A DNA stretch of 64,000 nt from Ottelia alismoides (taxonomy: Eukaryota > Streptophyta > Magnoliopsida > Alismatales > Hydrocharitaceae): assembly GCA_037367405.1 (NCBI GenBank), contig JAZKJV010002334.1:620001-684000 (forward strand), written 5' to 3'. Position 1 is the first letter of the stretch; each line of letters starts with the position of its first letter. Shown here piece after piece: positions 61,701 to 64,000 of this stretch. Under the pieces are notes generated by a model that saw nothing but the letters and a program-made list of their open reading frames with translations, had not been told where the DNA came from and searched no databases. Made by a program: the position numbers and the translations under genes.

Positions 61701-62656
61701 TGGATTGCTTCCAAGTTCGTGAATGATAGTGGGAAACTCACCTCCGGCACCAGCAAACTTTTCGTCGGAGATGTGAATCCATATTACTAAACAAGCATTC
61801 AGAATGTAAAAACAGTTTAAATATCAAAGGACTTTAAAAAACAGGAGTCCATTCCACAAAGTAACATGTTCAACAAATAACCGGTTTGATTTTTAACAGG
61901 AAAGATGAAGTTACGCAGATACAGTACATCAGAAAAACCTGCAAGTGATGCTCCAACATTGACCAAGGAAAAGCACCCAGCAAACTCGTCATCGTCTTCT
62001 GTGAGAATAGTATATTATATCAGGAAAATTTGAGGTCAAGCGATGTAAACTTGTATGGCTGCAAACTACCCTCTTGAGCAGTGTCGATCATAGCCTTGAC
62101 ATCAGAGCCAGTTATAAGACCGATGCCAGATAGCTGAGCAACCAGAAGTAAGTGCGAGAAGTTGTCCAATAAAGAAGAGCAAGTTGGTATTTCATCTGCC
62201 AAGCTGCTTTTTGCCAAAAGAGCCTGAAATTTAAAACAATCACTGAACGGATGAGAACTAAAAAAGCCAGAAGAAAAATGCTATATAAAATAAATTTTGA
62301 TCATTTGCTTATGGCTCACAATGATTTGCAAAACATATAAACAAAGTATAGCATGAAGCTTCCGCTCCGTATGGCTCTGACTCTGCAATCAAGCAAAACA
62401 TAAAGGAATACAGCTCCGTATAAAATCAAGGTGCATTAAATTCTGATTTCAATGTGACGAAAAACAAATATACAGACCAAGCTTCCACAAATTGTTTGGA
62501 GGGATACGGCTATCTCAAGAGCTTCACTGAACATATCGGCAATGGAATCTTCTTGTTCCTTATCAGAATCTAATGTGGCAGTATGTAAAGCTTGGACAAT
62601 GACTGGCAAAGCAATTTTTAATTGTTGAACAGGACGTCTCTTGATGCAAGATAGCA
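21941..62656 (-). CDS. ALF4: ALF4-like gene (glomulin family), partial, eight exons
   Basis: Joined exons 62,656-62,478, 62,382-62,320, 62,223-62,070, 61,998-61,939, 61,786-61,515, 61,449-61,378, 22,285-22,208 and 22,138-21,941 give about 359 residues in one frame. All internal introns are GT-AG and all phases match (0, 0, 1, 1, 0, 0, 0). Diagnostic ALF4-type blocks are [48 protein letters not shown] with [42 protein letters not shown] and [19 protein letters not shown]4 is known in Arabidopsis as a nuclear protein needed for lateral root initiation; it binds RBX1 and inhibits SCF ubiquitin ligases. The N-terminus lies beyond the window and the C-terminal exon was not found. Intron 6 of this fragment is 39,092 bp and holds most of the window. 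Confidence 0.9.
22208..22285 (-). CDS. ALF4: ALF4 exon with [14 protein letters not shown]
   Basis: 78 bp, 26 codons, phase 0 on both sides. Acceptor TTCTGCCAG, donor ATG|GTATGC. It is the first exon after the 39-kb intron and continues the preceding exon SFSALKN with [11 protein letters not shown], as expected for the family. Confidence 0.92.
22286..23110. other. Intronic DNA without recognised feature
   Basis: AT-rich DNA downstream of the giant intron's repeats, next to its acceptor. Short minus-strand frames carry no ALF4-like or transposon motif. Confidence 0.5.
23385..24575. mobile_element. CCTCGAGG-rich element nested in the hAT element
   Basis: The left end (AAAGGCGAAATGAGGTG, GTAGCCTCAAGGCGG) and the right end (CGCCTCGAGGTTATGCC, CCACCTCGAGGTGCG) carry inverse CCTCGAGG-type subterminal repeats. 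The interior is AT-rich, non-coding, and includes a SINE. Target duplication was not resolved; ends are approximate to tens of bases. Confidence 0.55.
23919..24108 (+). mobile_element. tRNA-derived SINE, intact, 16-bp TSD
   Basis: Body of 190 bp between perfect duplications AATTGTGTATGCACCC (23,903-23,918 and 24,109-24,124). The A-box-like TGGTCTAGTAGCAGG and the B box GGTTCAAATCC show pol III tRNA ancestry. The 3' part, AAGAATCCATGTAGCCGG then CCCTACTT and GTGGGAGAAGGCTT, matches the 3' end of the RTE LINE in this window (53,945-54,000) and the tail at 63,230-63,310. The body ends in a short T run. It resembles the Au-type SINEs of plants. Confidence 0.9.
24600..25616 (+). promoter_or_regulatory. 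Probable 5' leader and intron of the hAT transposase
   Basis: 24,640-24,836 is C-rich leader-like sequence ending ...CCTAAAAG before GTTAGAATT, a plausible donor. The following 780 bp is AT-rich and ends TTGTGGGTTTCAG before ACAGTGTAAATGG, a plausible acceptor just ahead of the transposase ATG at 25,617. Confidence 0.4.
25617..28019 (+). pseudogene. hAT transposase (DUF659 and hAT dimerisation), broken
   Basis: The start ATGGCCACATCCCC follows a possible acceptor. The N-terminus shows a decayed BED-like stretch ([10 protein letters not shown]). The central DUF659/RNase-H-like core is the best part (26,190-26,675). It has [40 protein letters not shown], and [19 protein letters not shown] followed by [20 protein letters not shown]. 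Typical CAAH is CDAK here. A further block (26,831-27,106) has [19 protein letters not shown]. The dimerisation motif survives at about 27,470-27,530 ([17 protein letters not shown]). The C-terminus ends in an acidic run of seven D. Stops and frameshifts between blocks make it inactive. Confidence 0.88.
28661..29463. mobile_element. MITE-like element with ATATCG repeats
   Basis: The ends CCATGGTTCAAGATATC and, inverted, CCAAGGTTCGAAATGTC are related. ATATCG/CGATAT words fill both subterminal regions. The same words occur at 5,583-5,800 and 23,120-23,255. No coding region. Confidence 0.5.
29532..31480 (-). mobile_element. Non-autonomous LTR retrotransposon, TSD GCATT
   Basis: LTRs at 29,532-29,777 and 31,187-31,480 start TGTAGAAA on the plus strand and share GAATGTGGAAGCCTATCAGAGA, ATTTTACGTGGAACCCTA and CCACTAGTAAGACCA-type blocks in minus orientation. 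GCATT is duplicated at 29,527-29,531 and 31,481-31,485. On the minus strand TGGTAAGCGG, a deleted form of the tRNA-Met primer site, follows the 5' LTR at about 31,186. The polypurine tract is CAGCTTGAGGGGGAG-like at 29,778-29,800. The 1.4-kb interior has no gag-pol. Confidence 0.83.
31486..32100. other. Intronic DNA, no gene recognised
   Basis: Contains GGAGTTAATC/GTTAATCAACTCC words also seen at 23,100-23,150 and 29,464-29,480. This indicates that the hAT, ATATCG and LTR elements inserted into one older repeat. Short frames are featureless. Confidence 0.45.
32101..33440 (+). mobile_element. Probable solo LTR of a SIRE/Maximus-type copia
   Basis: Starts TGTTAAAACACCTTATTTTG, continues GATAATAAATAAATC, and has a promoter-like CCTATAAAAGGAACCC at about 32,828. 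It ends near ATTCATCCCCATCCCCTCT. This layout (long LTR, opening TGTTAAAAC...GATAATAA, C-rich end) is that of SIRE/Maximus copia LTRs. No internal domain or second LTR is adjacent. The right boundary and TSD are unresolved. Confidence 0.5.
33500..34135 (-). pseudogene. LINE C-terminal fragment (zf-RVT)
   Basis: On the minus strand WDGRKFSVV (about 33,915) matches the W.W..xGxFSV block. [20 protein letters not shown], then WEHLGIDWL (33,715-33,610), matches the zinc-binding and HLFF region of plant LINE zf-RVT domains. Stops occur in between. It and the fragment at 35,365-36,170 flank a hAT derivative and may be one LINE split by it. Confidence 0.6.
34371..34735. mobile_element. Foldback (hairpin) MITE 1
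   Basis: The two halves are inverted copies over most of the length. The left arm reads GGCAGCTAACATGGCTGCCC then CATTTTTGGCAATTTTTT; the right arm reads its inverse (GCAGCCATGTTGGCTATCCC at about 34,700). The inner arms ACTCCTACGGCCTCCATCC and GGATGGAGGTCGTAGGAGT also pair. It abuts (TA)n on both sides. Non-coding. Confidence 0.8.
34736..34770. repeat. (TA)n microsatellite between foldback elements
   Basis: An uninterrupted AT dinucleotide run. A second run lies at about 34,347-34,370 to the left of foldback 1. This suggests TA-rich microsatellites as insertion targets. Confidence 0.9.
34771..35156. mobile_element. Foldback (hairpin) MITE 2, 386 bp
   Basis: Terminal inverted repeats GGGTTAAATGGGGCTGCCCC and the inverse GGGGTAGCCCCATTTAACCC continue inward through GGGAGCTAACTTGGCTCCCC-type sequence. 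Inner arms CTCCTACAGCCTCCATC and GATGGAGGCCATAAGAATC pair with a few mismatches. TA flanks both ends. It is related to foldback 1 but longer at the termini. Confidence 0.85.
35365..36170 (-). pseudogene. LINE RT fragment, heavily decayed
   Basis: On the minus strand [20 protein letters not shown] (about 36,025-35,965) fits the region after the RT catalytic block in plant LINEs. [14 protein letters not shown] (about 35,400-35,360) fits the W.W..NGxFSV motif before zf-RVT. Stops interrupt it. The hAT derivative begins just after NGRF, so that insertion split the LINE. Confidence 0.55.
36190..36390. repeat. Fragment of the GATTCGAATTC-type repeat
   Basis: CCGAATTGAATCA, GAATCTGAATTGACTCGGATT and similar words match the subterminal parts of the element at 40,114-48,241. 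Confidence 0.45.
36411..37134. mobile_element. GCATATGC-rich DNA element
   Basis: The left end CATTCGGGAAATCGGCCGC and the inverse of the right end CGCTTTCCTGAACTTTG are related inverted termini. GCATATGCCCC repeats flank both ends (36,440-36,560 and 37,045-37,070). A partial second copy is at 1-260. The interior is AT-rich, non-coding. A clear target duplication was not found. Confidence 0.6.
37299..37627 (-). repeat. 3' LTR of the 37.3-kb element
   Basis: 329 bp. On the minus strand it has TATATAAGGAGCC, TCTCCCGTGGTTTCATCCCG and GTTCCACGTAAAATCATGG in that order. An inverted dyad, GGTAAATGGATC and GATCCATTTACC, lies in U3 at 37,555-37,586. Confidence 0.92.
38727..39422 (-). CDS. 231-codon GC-rich frame in the 37.3-kb element
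   Basis: A long open frame on the element's sense strand ([20 protein letters not shown]...), rich in A, R, S and P. GCGCATCTCC-type repeats in the DNA give repeated residues. No domain is recognised and the other strand and frames are open as well, as often happens in GC-rich DNA. It is more probably captured or repeat-derived sequence than a functional protein. Confidence 0.25.
   Translation of the reverse strand: MFLFMIFEFKRQMFPGLLRRALSSPSVASSMLKRGGAPQCSHAVLFFNTYRSQHHALARPVIFQSVAAQAHQASGASTSRCVAALSSSARHHSFISDVGSLLAEPSGLQATSTLQPRISDEGSSFRASPGPRVRASSRAQAALLRSLARVARTPSEQQSSRAPHPGPSRTLQASRHATHAISSWCAISLALQPWRRSPDLRFLPMLPREATASLGGACCEGFPYGEPVVGF
39584..39601 (-). promoter_or_regulatory. Primer binding site of the 37.3-kb element
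   Basis: TGGTATCAGAGCGGGTTC on the minus strand directly follows the LTR end, matching initiator tRNA-Met at its first 12 bases. Confidence 0.9.
39602..39929 (-). repeat. 5' LTR of the 37.3-kb element
   Basis: 328 bp, sister of 37,299-37,627 with roughly ten differences by eye. Carries the same TATA box, conserved blocks and U3 dyad (39,857-39,888). Confidence 0.92.
40411..40878 (+). CDS. C-rich 155-codon frame, possibly captured sequence
   Basis: The frame is rich in P, H, R and S ([19 protein letters not shown]). The DNA repeats CCTCTCCCTCA.CGTG and CCCCGTAACTCCTCAC-like words. No domain is recognised. The composition differs strongly from the AT-rich element ends around it. Confidence 0.25.
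   Translation: MYYQTPTSPNSRHYRHIHFILPPILPPWLLTLLPNFVTPLLSLLKDVTNPTDDHHLARSLLPTPSRSPANVVMPPLPHRASPHTCHHPSHPVTPHIVTSPLPQRVAPNMRAHHHLPHPITPHDVFTTDVASTPPRALHLRRLPVKRSLCRQSSLC
41671..41867 (+). repeat. 5' LTR of the 41.7-kb copia
   Basis: 197 bp, nearly identical to 47,243-47,439. TATA-like CCTATATAAGG at about 41,802. Confidence 0.93.
41868..42300 (+). repeat. Primer site and GC-rich minisatellite-like leader
   Basis: TGGTATCAGGGC opens the leader. From about 41,925 to 42,250 it is made of degenerate CTGCGCCCGCG and TGACTGCGCTCC-type units, about 22-23 bp per unit in the clearest part (42,115-42,160). This is untranslated leader before gag; no frame here looks real. Confidence 0.7.
42415..43254 (+). 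pseudogene. copia gag with zinc knuckle
   Basis: Starts [20 protein letters not shown] then [19 protein letters not shown], the typical N-terminus of UBN2-type gag. [20 protein letters not shown] and [18 protein letters not shown] follow. The knuckle is [14 protein letters not shown] (C-x2-C-x4-H-x4-C, about 43,202-43,250), complete. Several stops and at least two frame changes disrupt the frame. Confidence 0.88.
43490..44311 (+). pseudogene. copia protease and integrase, first part
   Basis: Protease: [18 protein letters not shown], with DSAA where D-S/T-G-A is usual. Pre-integrase: [15 protein letters not shown] after a small frameshift near 43,905, then [15 protein letters not shown]. Integrase: [17 protein letters not shown] carries the first aspartate, [16 protein letters not shown] the following strand, [12 protein letters not shown] the second aspartate. 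The hAT MITE begins right after this point. Confidence 0.88.
44312..44954. mobile_element. hAT MITE, 643 bp, perfect 8-bp TSD
   Basis: Termini TAGGGGTGT and ACAACCCTA are inverted with one mismatch. The duplication CTCAGAAT is perfect (44,304-44,311 and 44,955-44,962). Many CGAACTCG, GAGCTCG and GGCTCG-type words form inverted subterminal repeats. It is inserted in the integrase of the copia and has no coding capacity. Rejoining the flanks restores a continuous reading across the site, apart from existing mutations. Confidence 0.92.
44963..45514 (+). pseudogene. copia integrase, second part
   Basis: [17 protein letters not shown], a stop, then [20 protein letters not shown] carries the third catalytic residue (E). 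[17 protein letters not shown] and [14 protein letters not shown] are the usual C-terminal blocks, and [18 protein letters not shown] is the GKGY-like chromodomain-less copia end. Confidence 0.88.
45750..47235 (+). pseudogene. copia reverse transcriptase and RNase H
   Basis: [38 protein letters not shown] and [20 protein letters not shown] are RT blocks, the last with the first catalytic aspartate. [15 protein letters not shown] follows. The YVDDM box is present (about 46,285-46,300). RNase H pieces are [57 protein letters not shown] and [13 protein letters not shown]. At least four stops and two frameshifts make it non-functional. Confidence 0.9.
47243..47439 (+). repeat. 3' LTR of the 41.7-kb copia
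   Basis: 197 bp, sister of 41,671-41,867, with few substitutions by eye. It is preceded by the purine tract ACTTAGGGGGAG. Confidence 0.93.
48250..48466. other. Unassigned intronic DNA
   Basis: Before the copia inserted, this stretch continued into 53,163 onward. No frame or repeat recognised. Confidence 0.4.
48622..49119 (-). pseudogene. copia RNase H and C-terminus
   Basis: [30 protein letters not shown] and [20 protein letters not shown] with [18 protein letters not shown] are the usual RNase H blocks. [12 protein letters not shown] is the C-terminus close to the polypurine tract. A frame break separates the two parts. Confidence 0.85.
49439..49688 (-). pseudogene. copia reverse transcriptase fragment (YVDD)
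   Basis: [17 protein letters not shown] holds the YVDD catalytic box. [17 protein letters not shown] precedes it. The upstream RT fingers are largely deleted or unreadable between 49,700 and 50,430. Confidence 0.85.
50433..50738 (-). pseudogene. copia integrase core fragment
   Basis: [19 protein letters not shown] contains the second catalytic aspartate. [20 protein letters not shown] stands where NGVAERKHRH is usual, so the catalytic E position reads [18 protein letters not shown] follows. Confidence 0.82.
51223..51432 (-). pseudogene. copia protease fragment
   Basis: [20 protein letters not shown] matches the WIxDSGAS start of copia protease, with DSYAS instead of DSGAS. It continues [19 protein letters not shown]. 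Confidence 0.75.
51960..52440 (-). pseudogene. copia gag fragment
   Basis: [40 protein letters not shown] and [16 protein letters not shown] match the gag at 16.3-17.2 kb almost block for block. [20 protein letters not shown] and EEAYSRLDM continue past 51,960 to about 51,830. Stops interrupt it. Confidence 0.8.
53226..53356. repeat. 71-bp direct tandem duplication
   Basis: AACTCCACCAATCTCCCCAT followed by AGGCACCACCGCATCC and AATGACATCTCGACAAA occurs at 53,226-53,290 and 53,297-53,360 with essentially no differences. The near identity means a recent duplication. Confidence 0.92.
53700..53940. repeat. Diverged tandem duplication of about 165 bp in the intron
   Basis: ATTAAAAGCATTACNTT..ATTNANTCTATATTG occurs at about 53,714 and 53,878. 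GTATAAGTATA..TC.CATCACA...CCTTCAAGAAT..GGA occurs at 53,815 and again at 60,645, on the far side of the RTE and LTR insertions. The original second copy was thus split by later insertions. Confidence 0.55.
53944..55434 (-). mobile_element. RTE-clade LINE, 5'-truncated, minus strand
   Basis: Reverse transcriptase frames on the minus strand: [13 protein letters not shown] and [20 protein letters not shown] (about 55,335-55,190), then [20 protein letters not shown] and [20 protein letters not shown] with the first catalytic [14 protein letters not shown] and [13 protein letters not shown] follow, with GDD where ADD/FADD is usual. [19 protein letters not shown] and [20 protein letters not shown] come next. 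The C-terminal [10 protein letters not shown] lies near 54,180. The 3' end is a (TTG)n-like tail at 53,945-53,957. The endonuclease is missing and a LTR element abuts the 5' side. Confidence 0.88.
54180..55340 (-). pseudogene. RTE reverse transcriptase, nearly readable
   Basis: Two long open parts (55,165-54,779 and 54,801-54,466) overlap by a frame change at about 54,790. The region carries the A (DLEKAYD), B (HQGSALSP) and C (GDD) catalytic blocks. Before and after, stops are frequent. Few lesions in the core suggest a comparatively young copy. Confidence 0.85.
55435..55725 (+). repeat. 5' LTR of the 55.4-kb element
   Basis: 291 bp. In order: U3 dyad GGGTAATTGGATCT..AGATCCAATTACCC (55,455-55,487), GTCCCACATGGATGAG, TATATAAGGAGCC, CTTCTCACGTGGTTTCATC, GGTTCCACGTAAATC. 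Confidence 0.92.
56000..58920. mobile_element. Possible further insertion inside the 55.4-kb element
   Basis: ACTTGGCAAGTGTACCAAGG, as found at plant LTR or repeat starts, appears at about 56,017, and sequence character changes again near 58,900-58,940. ACATGAAAGTTG and CAACTTTCATGT (58,560-58,605) form a hairpin, and GCCACGTGGC stands at 58,470. No target duplication or coding domain was found, so this may simply be the element's interior. Confidence 0.3.
56748..57128 (+). CDS. GC-rich frame in the 55.4-kb element, unknown
   Basis: 126 codons rich in A, R, G, S ([20 protein letters not shown]). Other frames and the opposite strand are open too, as at 57,342-57,719. No domain is recognised. 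Probably captured or composition-driven. Confidence 0.2.
   Translation: MQILETSGSSVQTTQSSRAVHVRAQARTAARARGYVARSGGLALGSVVPSLLVWRGGSGRHVSSSWPSDHVDRTAPVASPPPRVTGGGGAPATREELRRAPEGSLRVGEDSGKSGGGHGCTAKLHG
60364..60651 (+). repeat. 3' LTR of the 55.4-kb element
   Basis: 288 bp, sister of the 5' LTR with about fifteen differences by eye. U3 dyad at 60,384-60,416; the arms are unchanged while the spacer differs (CACTA in one, CCCCA in the other). Confidence 0.92.
60657..61377. other. ALF4 intron sequence near the donor, with a MITE-like patch
   Basis: 60,730-60,970 contains GGATAAT/ATTATCC words and ends ACAGCCAAACAAG, like a short Tourist-type MITE. The rest is simple intron, with duplicated TTACAATCTTGCTAGC (about 61,080 and 61,122). 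Confidence 0.4.
61378..61449 (-). CDS. ALF4: ALF4 exon with [14 protein letters not shown]
   Basis: 72 bp, 24 codons, phase 0. Acceptor TTTCGTTCAG, donor AAAAAT|GTATGT. It is the last exon before the 39-kb intron. Confidence 0.9.
61515..61786 (-). CDS. ALF4: ALF4 exon with KRWQAIS and [14 protein letters not shown]
   Basis: 272 bp. Two bases complete a split codon, then 90 codons. Starts [18 protein letters not shown] and contains [35 protein letters not shown]. Acceptor CTTGTTTAG, donor TTTGCAG|GTATTT. This is the largest exon and the clearest family match. Confidence 0.93.
61939..61998 (-). CDS. ALF4: ALF4 exon with [15 protein letters not shown]
   Basis: 60 bp. Two bases end a split E codon, 19 codons follow, one base begins a split V codon. 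Acceptor TTCTCACAG, donor CTTGCAG|GTTTTT. Confidence 0.9.
62070..62223 (-). CDS. ALF4: ALF4 exon with [15 protein letters not shown]
   Basis: 154 bp, 51 codons plus one base. Starts [18 protein letters not shown]. Acceptor TTAAATTTCAG, donor AAGAGG|GTAGTT (the G completes E with the next exon). Confidence 0.92.
62320..62382 (-). CDS. ALF4: ALF4 exon with [14 protein letters not shown]
   Basis: 63 bp, 21 codons, phase 0. Acceptor TTGATTGCAG, donor ATCATT|GTGAGC. Confidence 0.9.
62478..62656 (-). CDS. ALF4: ALF4 exon with [18 protein letters not shown]
   Basis: 179 bp if the acceptor is TTACTTGTTCAG; two bases end a split codon, 59 codons follow, donor AGCTTG|GTCTGT. An acidic stretch ([14 protein letters not shown]) precedes [17 protein letters not shown]. 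Further upstream on the minus strand, a short segment in another frame (GNDPGELVLLLV, about 62,695-62,660, after CATCCTTTTCAG) might be part of an earlier exon, but it does not join in frame, so I end the exon here. Confidence 0.82.
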
Positions 62657-62699
62657 CTGAACAAGTAACAAAACAAGTTCCCCGGGATCATTTCCAAAG

Positions 62700-63040
62700 G
62701 ATAATGTCTTCTTTAACTGAAAAGGATGACTGCCGCATATGCTCAGTCATTTCAATCAACTAAACAAGATTAAGTTTATTGATAAATAAGAGGGAATATA
62801 ATATAGAATCAGAAACATTGGTAGGGTAGCCGCATTTCTTGAGAAAATACAAATGAACCAAGAAAGTGATGATTGGCATTCATGTCATTCAACCCAAGGC
62901 ATTATTGGATGGATAGCCATGCATATTATCTCAATCCATATATTAAGAAGACTGCAGCTCAATATATATCAATGAGTAACTATATTTTTTCCATGTTAAA
63001 TGGGGATAGATGCAATACCTCTCTAGATATTCTCTTAGAT
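62700..63040. other. Upstream ALF4 intron, no feature recognised
   Basis: AT-rich DNA. I looked on the minus strand for the preceding ALF4 exons and did not recognise any; they must lie to the right of the window or behind the transposons at 63-64 kb. Confidence 0.4.
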
Positions 63041-63045
63041 ATTGT

Positions 63046-63175
63046 TGCAATATTCGGCCGACTGGACCGAGTAGTTGGTCCAGCTATGAGGTGTAAGGGG
63101 GTGATCGACTGAATTTAAGTATTCGGTCAATAATCGGTCTGACTATTCGACCCACTATTTGTAGAAGGCTGAAAA
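63046..63175. repeat. hAT end fragment (GTTGCAATATTCGGCCGAC)
   Basis: GTTGCAATATTCGGCCGACT and the following ATTCGGTCAATAATCGGTC words match the left end of the hAT derivative at 34,144. The matching right end is not nearby. Confidence 0.55.
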
Positions 63176-63204
63176 AATTATTTTTTTCAAGGGTTTGATT
63201 TATC

Positions 63205-63320
63205 ACAATTTTTTTGGATGTAAGCCCAAGATTGACCCAAGATAGATATGAATGGAGGCGAAGAATCCATGTAGCCAACCCTACTTTATTGTGGGAAAAG
63301 GCTTTGTTGTTGTTTATTTG
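63205..63320 (+). mobile_element. RTE 3'-end fragment with TTG tail
   Basis: AAGCCCAAGATTGACCCAAG, GGCGAAGAATCCATGTAGCC and GGGAAAAGGCTTTGTTGTTG match, in opposite orientation, the 3' end of the RTE at 53,944-54,060. Only the last ~110 bp is present, as expected for extreme 5' truncation. Confidence 0.8.
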
Positions 63321-63439
63321 TTTGATTGACTGATTTATCTCAATATCACCAAAATGTCAAAACTCCATCTTAGACCGTAAATATGACGAGTGCAAATTTG
63401 TGTACTAAATATGGCTAATATTGCATCCACACCTACTCG

Positions 63440-63930
63440 TTAGTGGACCATTGACACAGGGGCTTCAAATTATTTGACCAATGATGGTAGCTCTCTTTCT
63501 TTCTCGTCATTCAGTTATGTGCAATCAGTAACAGATGTCTTTCTCCTATTATTGTCATTGGCAAAATGAATTTCTCCTCCAAACTTAAAATCTCCAGTAT
63601 ATATTGTGCTCCAGATTTTCCTTCAAATTTGCTATATGTTCATAGAATATGTAAGGAATTACAATGTCTAGTTATTTTTACGAGAGTTGTTACTACTTCC
63701 AGGAGATCCATACCTTGCAGATTTTTGGTGGTGGTTATGAGAAACATGAACTTGCTCTTGATGTCTTCTTATAAACCTCCAATTACTGGAGAAGCATCTA
63801 TTTCTACAGATCTTATCTATGGCATATCGGCATCTACGACTTGGTCATCCTACTGCTAGTGCTCTCTCTCTCATATGTTCCCTGAAACCTTCGCATTGAA
63901 GCAATTTGAATGTGAGGCTTGCTAGTTTGG
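63440..63930 (+). pseudogene. copia pol fragment (protease to pre-integrase)
   Basis: WTIDTGASNYLTNDGSSLSF is a copia protease start with intact DTGA. After stops, HLRLGHPTASALSLI is the pre-integrase LGH motif and FECEACXFGN follows at the cut. The fragment ends at the neighbouring LTR start. Confidence 0.82.
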
Positions 63931-63934
63931 GAAC

Positions 63935-64000
63935 TGTTGGGAAAAATGAATGAGATGGTTTATTCCATGAACCCTAGGCTCTCTTATATAGGAGAGTAGC
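63935..64000 (-). repeat. Start of a minus-strand copia LTR, cut by window end
   Basis: TGTTGGGAAAAATGAATGAG, then CCATGAACCCTAGGCTCTC and TTATATAGGAGAG, matches the layout of the LTR at 18,575 (TGTTGAAAAATG...CCCTAGAGCTCACTTATATAGG). It interrupts the copia pol fragment just left of it. Confidence 0.65.

Noticed and set aside
62657..62720. Extension of the ALF4 exon through GNDPGELVLLLV
   Set aside because: The segment is in a different frame from [12 protein letters not shown] and no donor/acceptor pair joins them. Kept only as a remark in the exon entry.
22873..62873. CRISPR-like or phage features
   Set aside because: No regularly spaced short repeats with unique spacers were seen. Repeats here are transposon ends, microsatellites and LTRs of a plant genome.

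Overview
The window is nuclear DNA from a flowering plant with a transposon-rich genome. The evidence is one recognisable plant host gene with canonical GT-AG introns, plant Ty1/copia elements primed by initiator tRNA-Met (TGGTATCAGAGC), plant-type LINEs (zf-RVT, DUF4283), an RTE LINE, tRNA-derived SINEs and hAT elements. I cannot name the species or family. No prokaryotic operons, CRISPR array, rRNA or free-standing tRNA gene was seen.

Host gene. Eight exons on the minus strand (62.66 to 61.38 kb, then 22.29 to 21.94 kb) read as one continuous frame resembling ALF4 (ABERRANT LATERAL ROOT FORMATION 4, glomulin family). Every internal splice site is GT-AG and every phase matches. The two exon clusters are separated by a single phase-0 intron of 39,092 bp. 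The 5' exons lie beyond the right edge, and the last conserved C-terminal exon was not found.

Layout. 0-21.9 kb (downstream side of ALF4): a non-autonomous LTR element (1407-4121, TSD AGCTC), LINE fragments (5.1-6.3, 10.1-12.3, 12.9-13.3 kb), a SINE broken by a 404-bp hAT MITE (6.65-7.25 kb), a second non-autonomous LTR element (7.3-8.97 kb), a degenerate copia on the minus strand (14.3-18.7 kb) holding a 5'-truncated LINE with a 14-bp TSD, then low-complexity and unassigned DNA.

22.3-61.4 kb (the giant intron): a 5.1-kb hAT element with a broken transposase and a nested SINE; a non-autonomous LTR element (29,532-31,480); a probable solo LTR (32.1-33.4 kb); LINE pieces around a hAT derivative that carries two long foldback elements joined by a (TA)n tract; a non-autonomous LTR element (37,299-39,929); a hAT-type element (40,114-48,241, TSD GAATGTTC) containing a near-complete copia (41,671-47,439) that itself contains a 643-bp hAT MITE; a degenerate minus-strand copia (48,467-53,157); an RTE LINE (53.9-55.4 kb); and a 5.2-kb non-autonomous LTR element (55,435-60,651, TSD AGTAT).

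62.7-64 kb: the next upstream intron or 5' region, with a hAT end, an RTE tail, a copia pol fragment and the start of another copia LTR.

Four non-autonomous LTR elements share an LTR core (TATA box, a 'CTTCTCCCGTGGTTTCATCC'-like block, GTTCCACGTAAAATC) and lack gag-pol. Three of them have a U3 inverted dyad whose arms change together between elements. All autonomous transposon genes seen are broken. The SINEs share their 3' tail with the RTE LINE of the same window, suggesting a parasitic partner pair.
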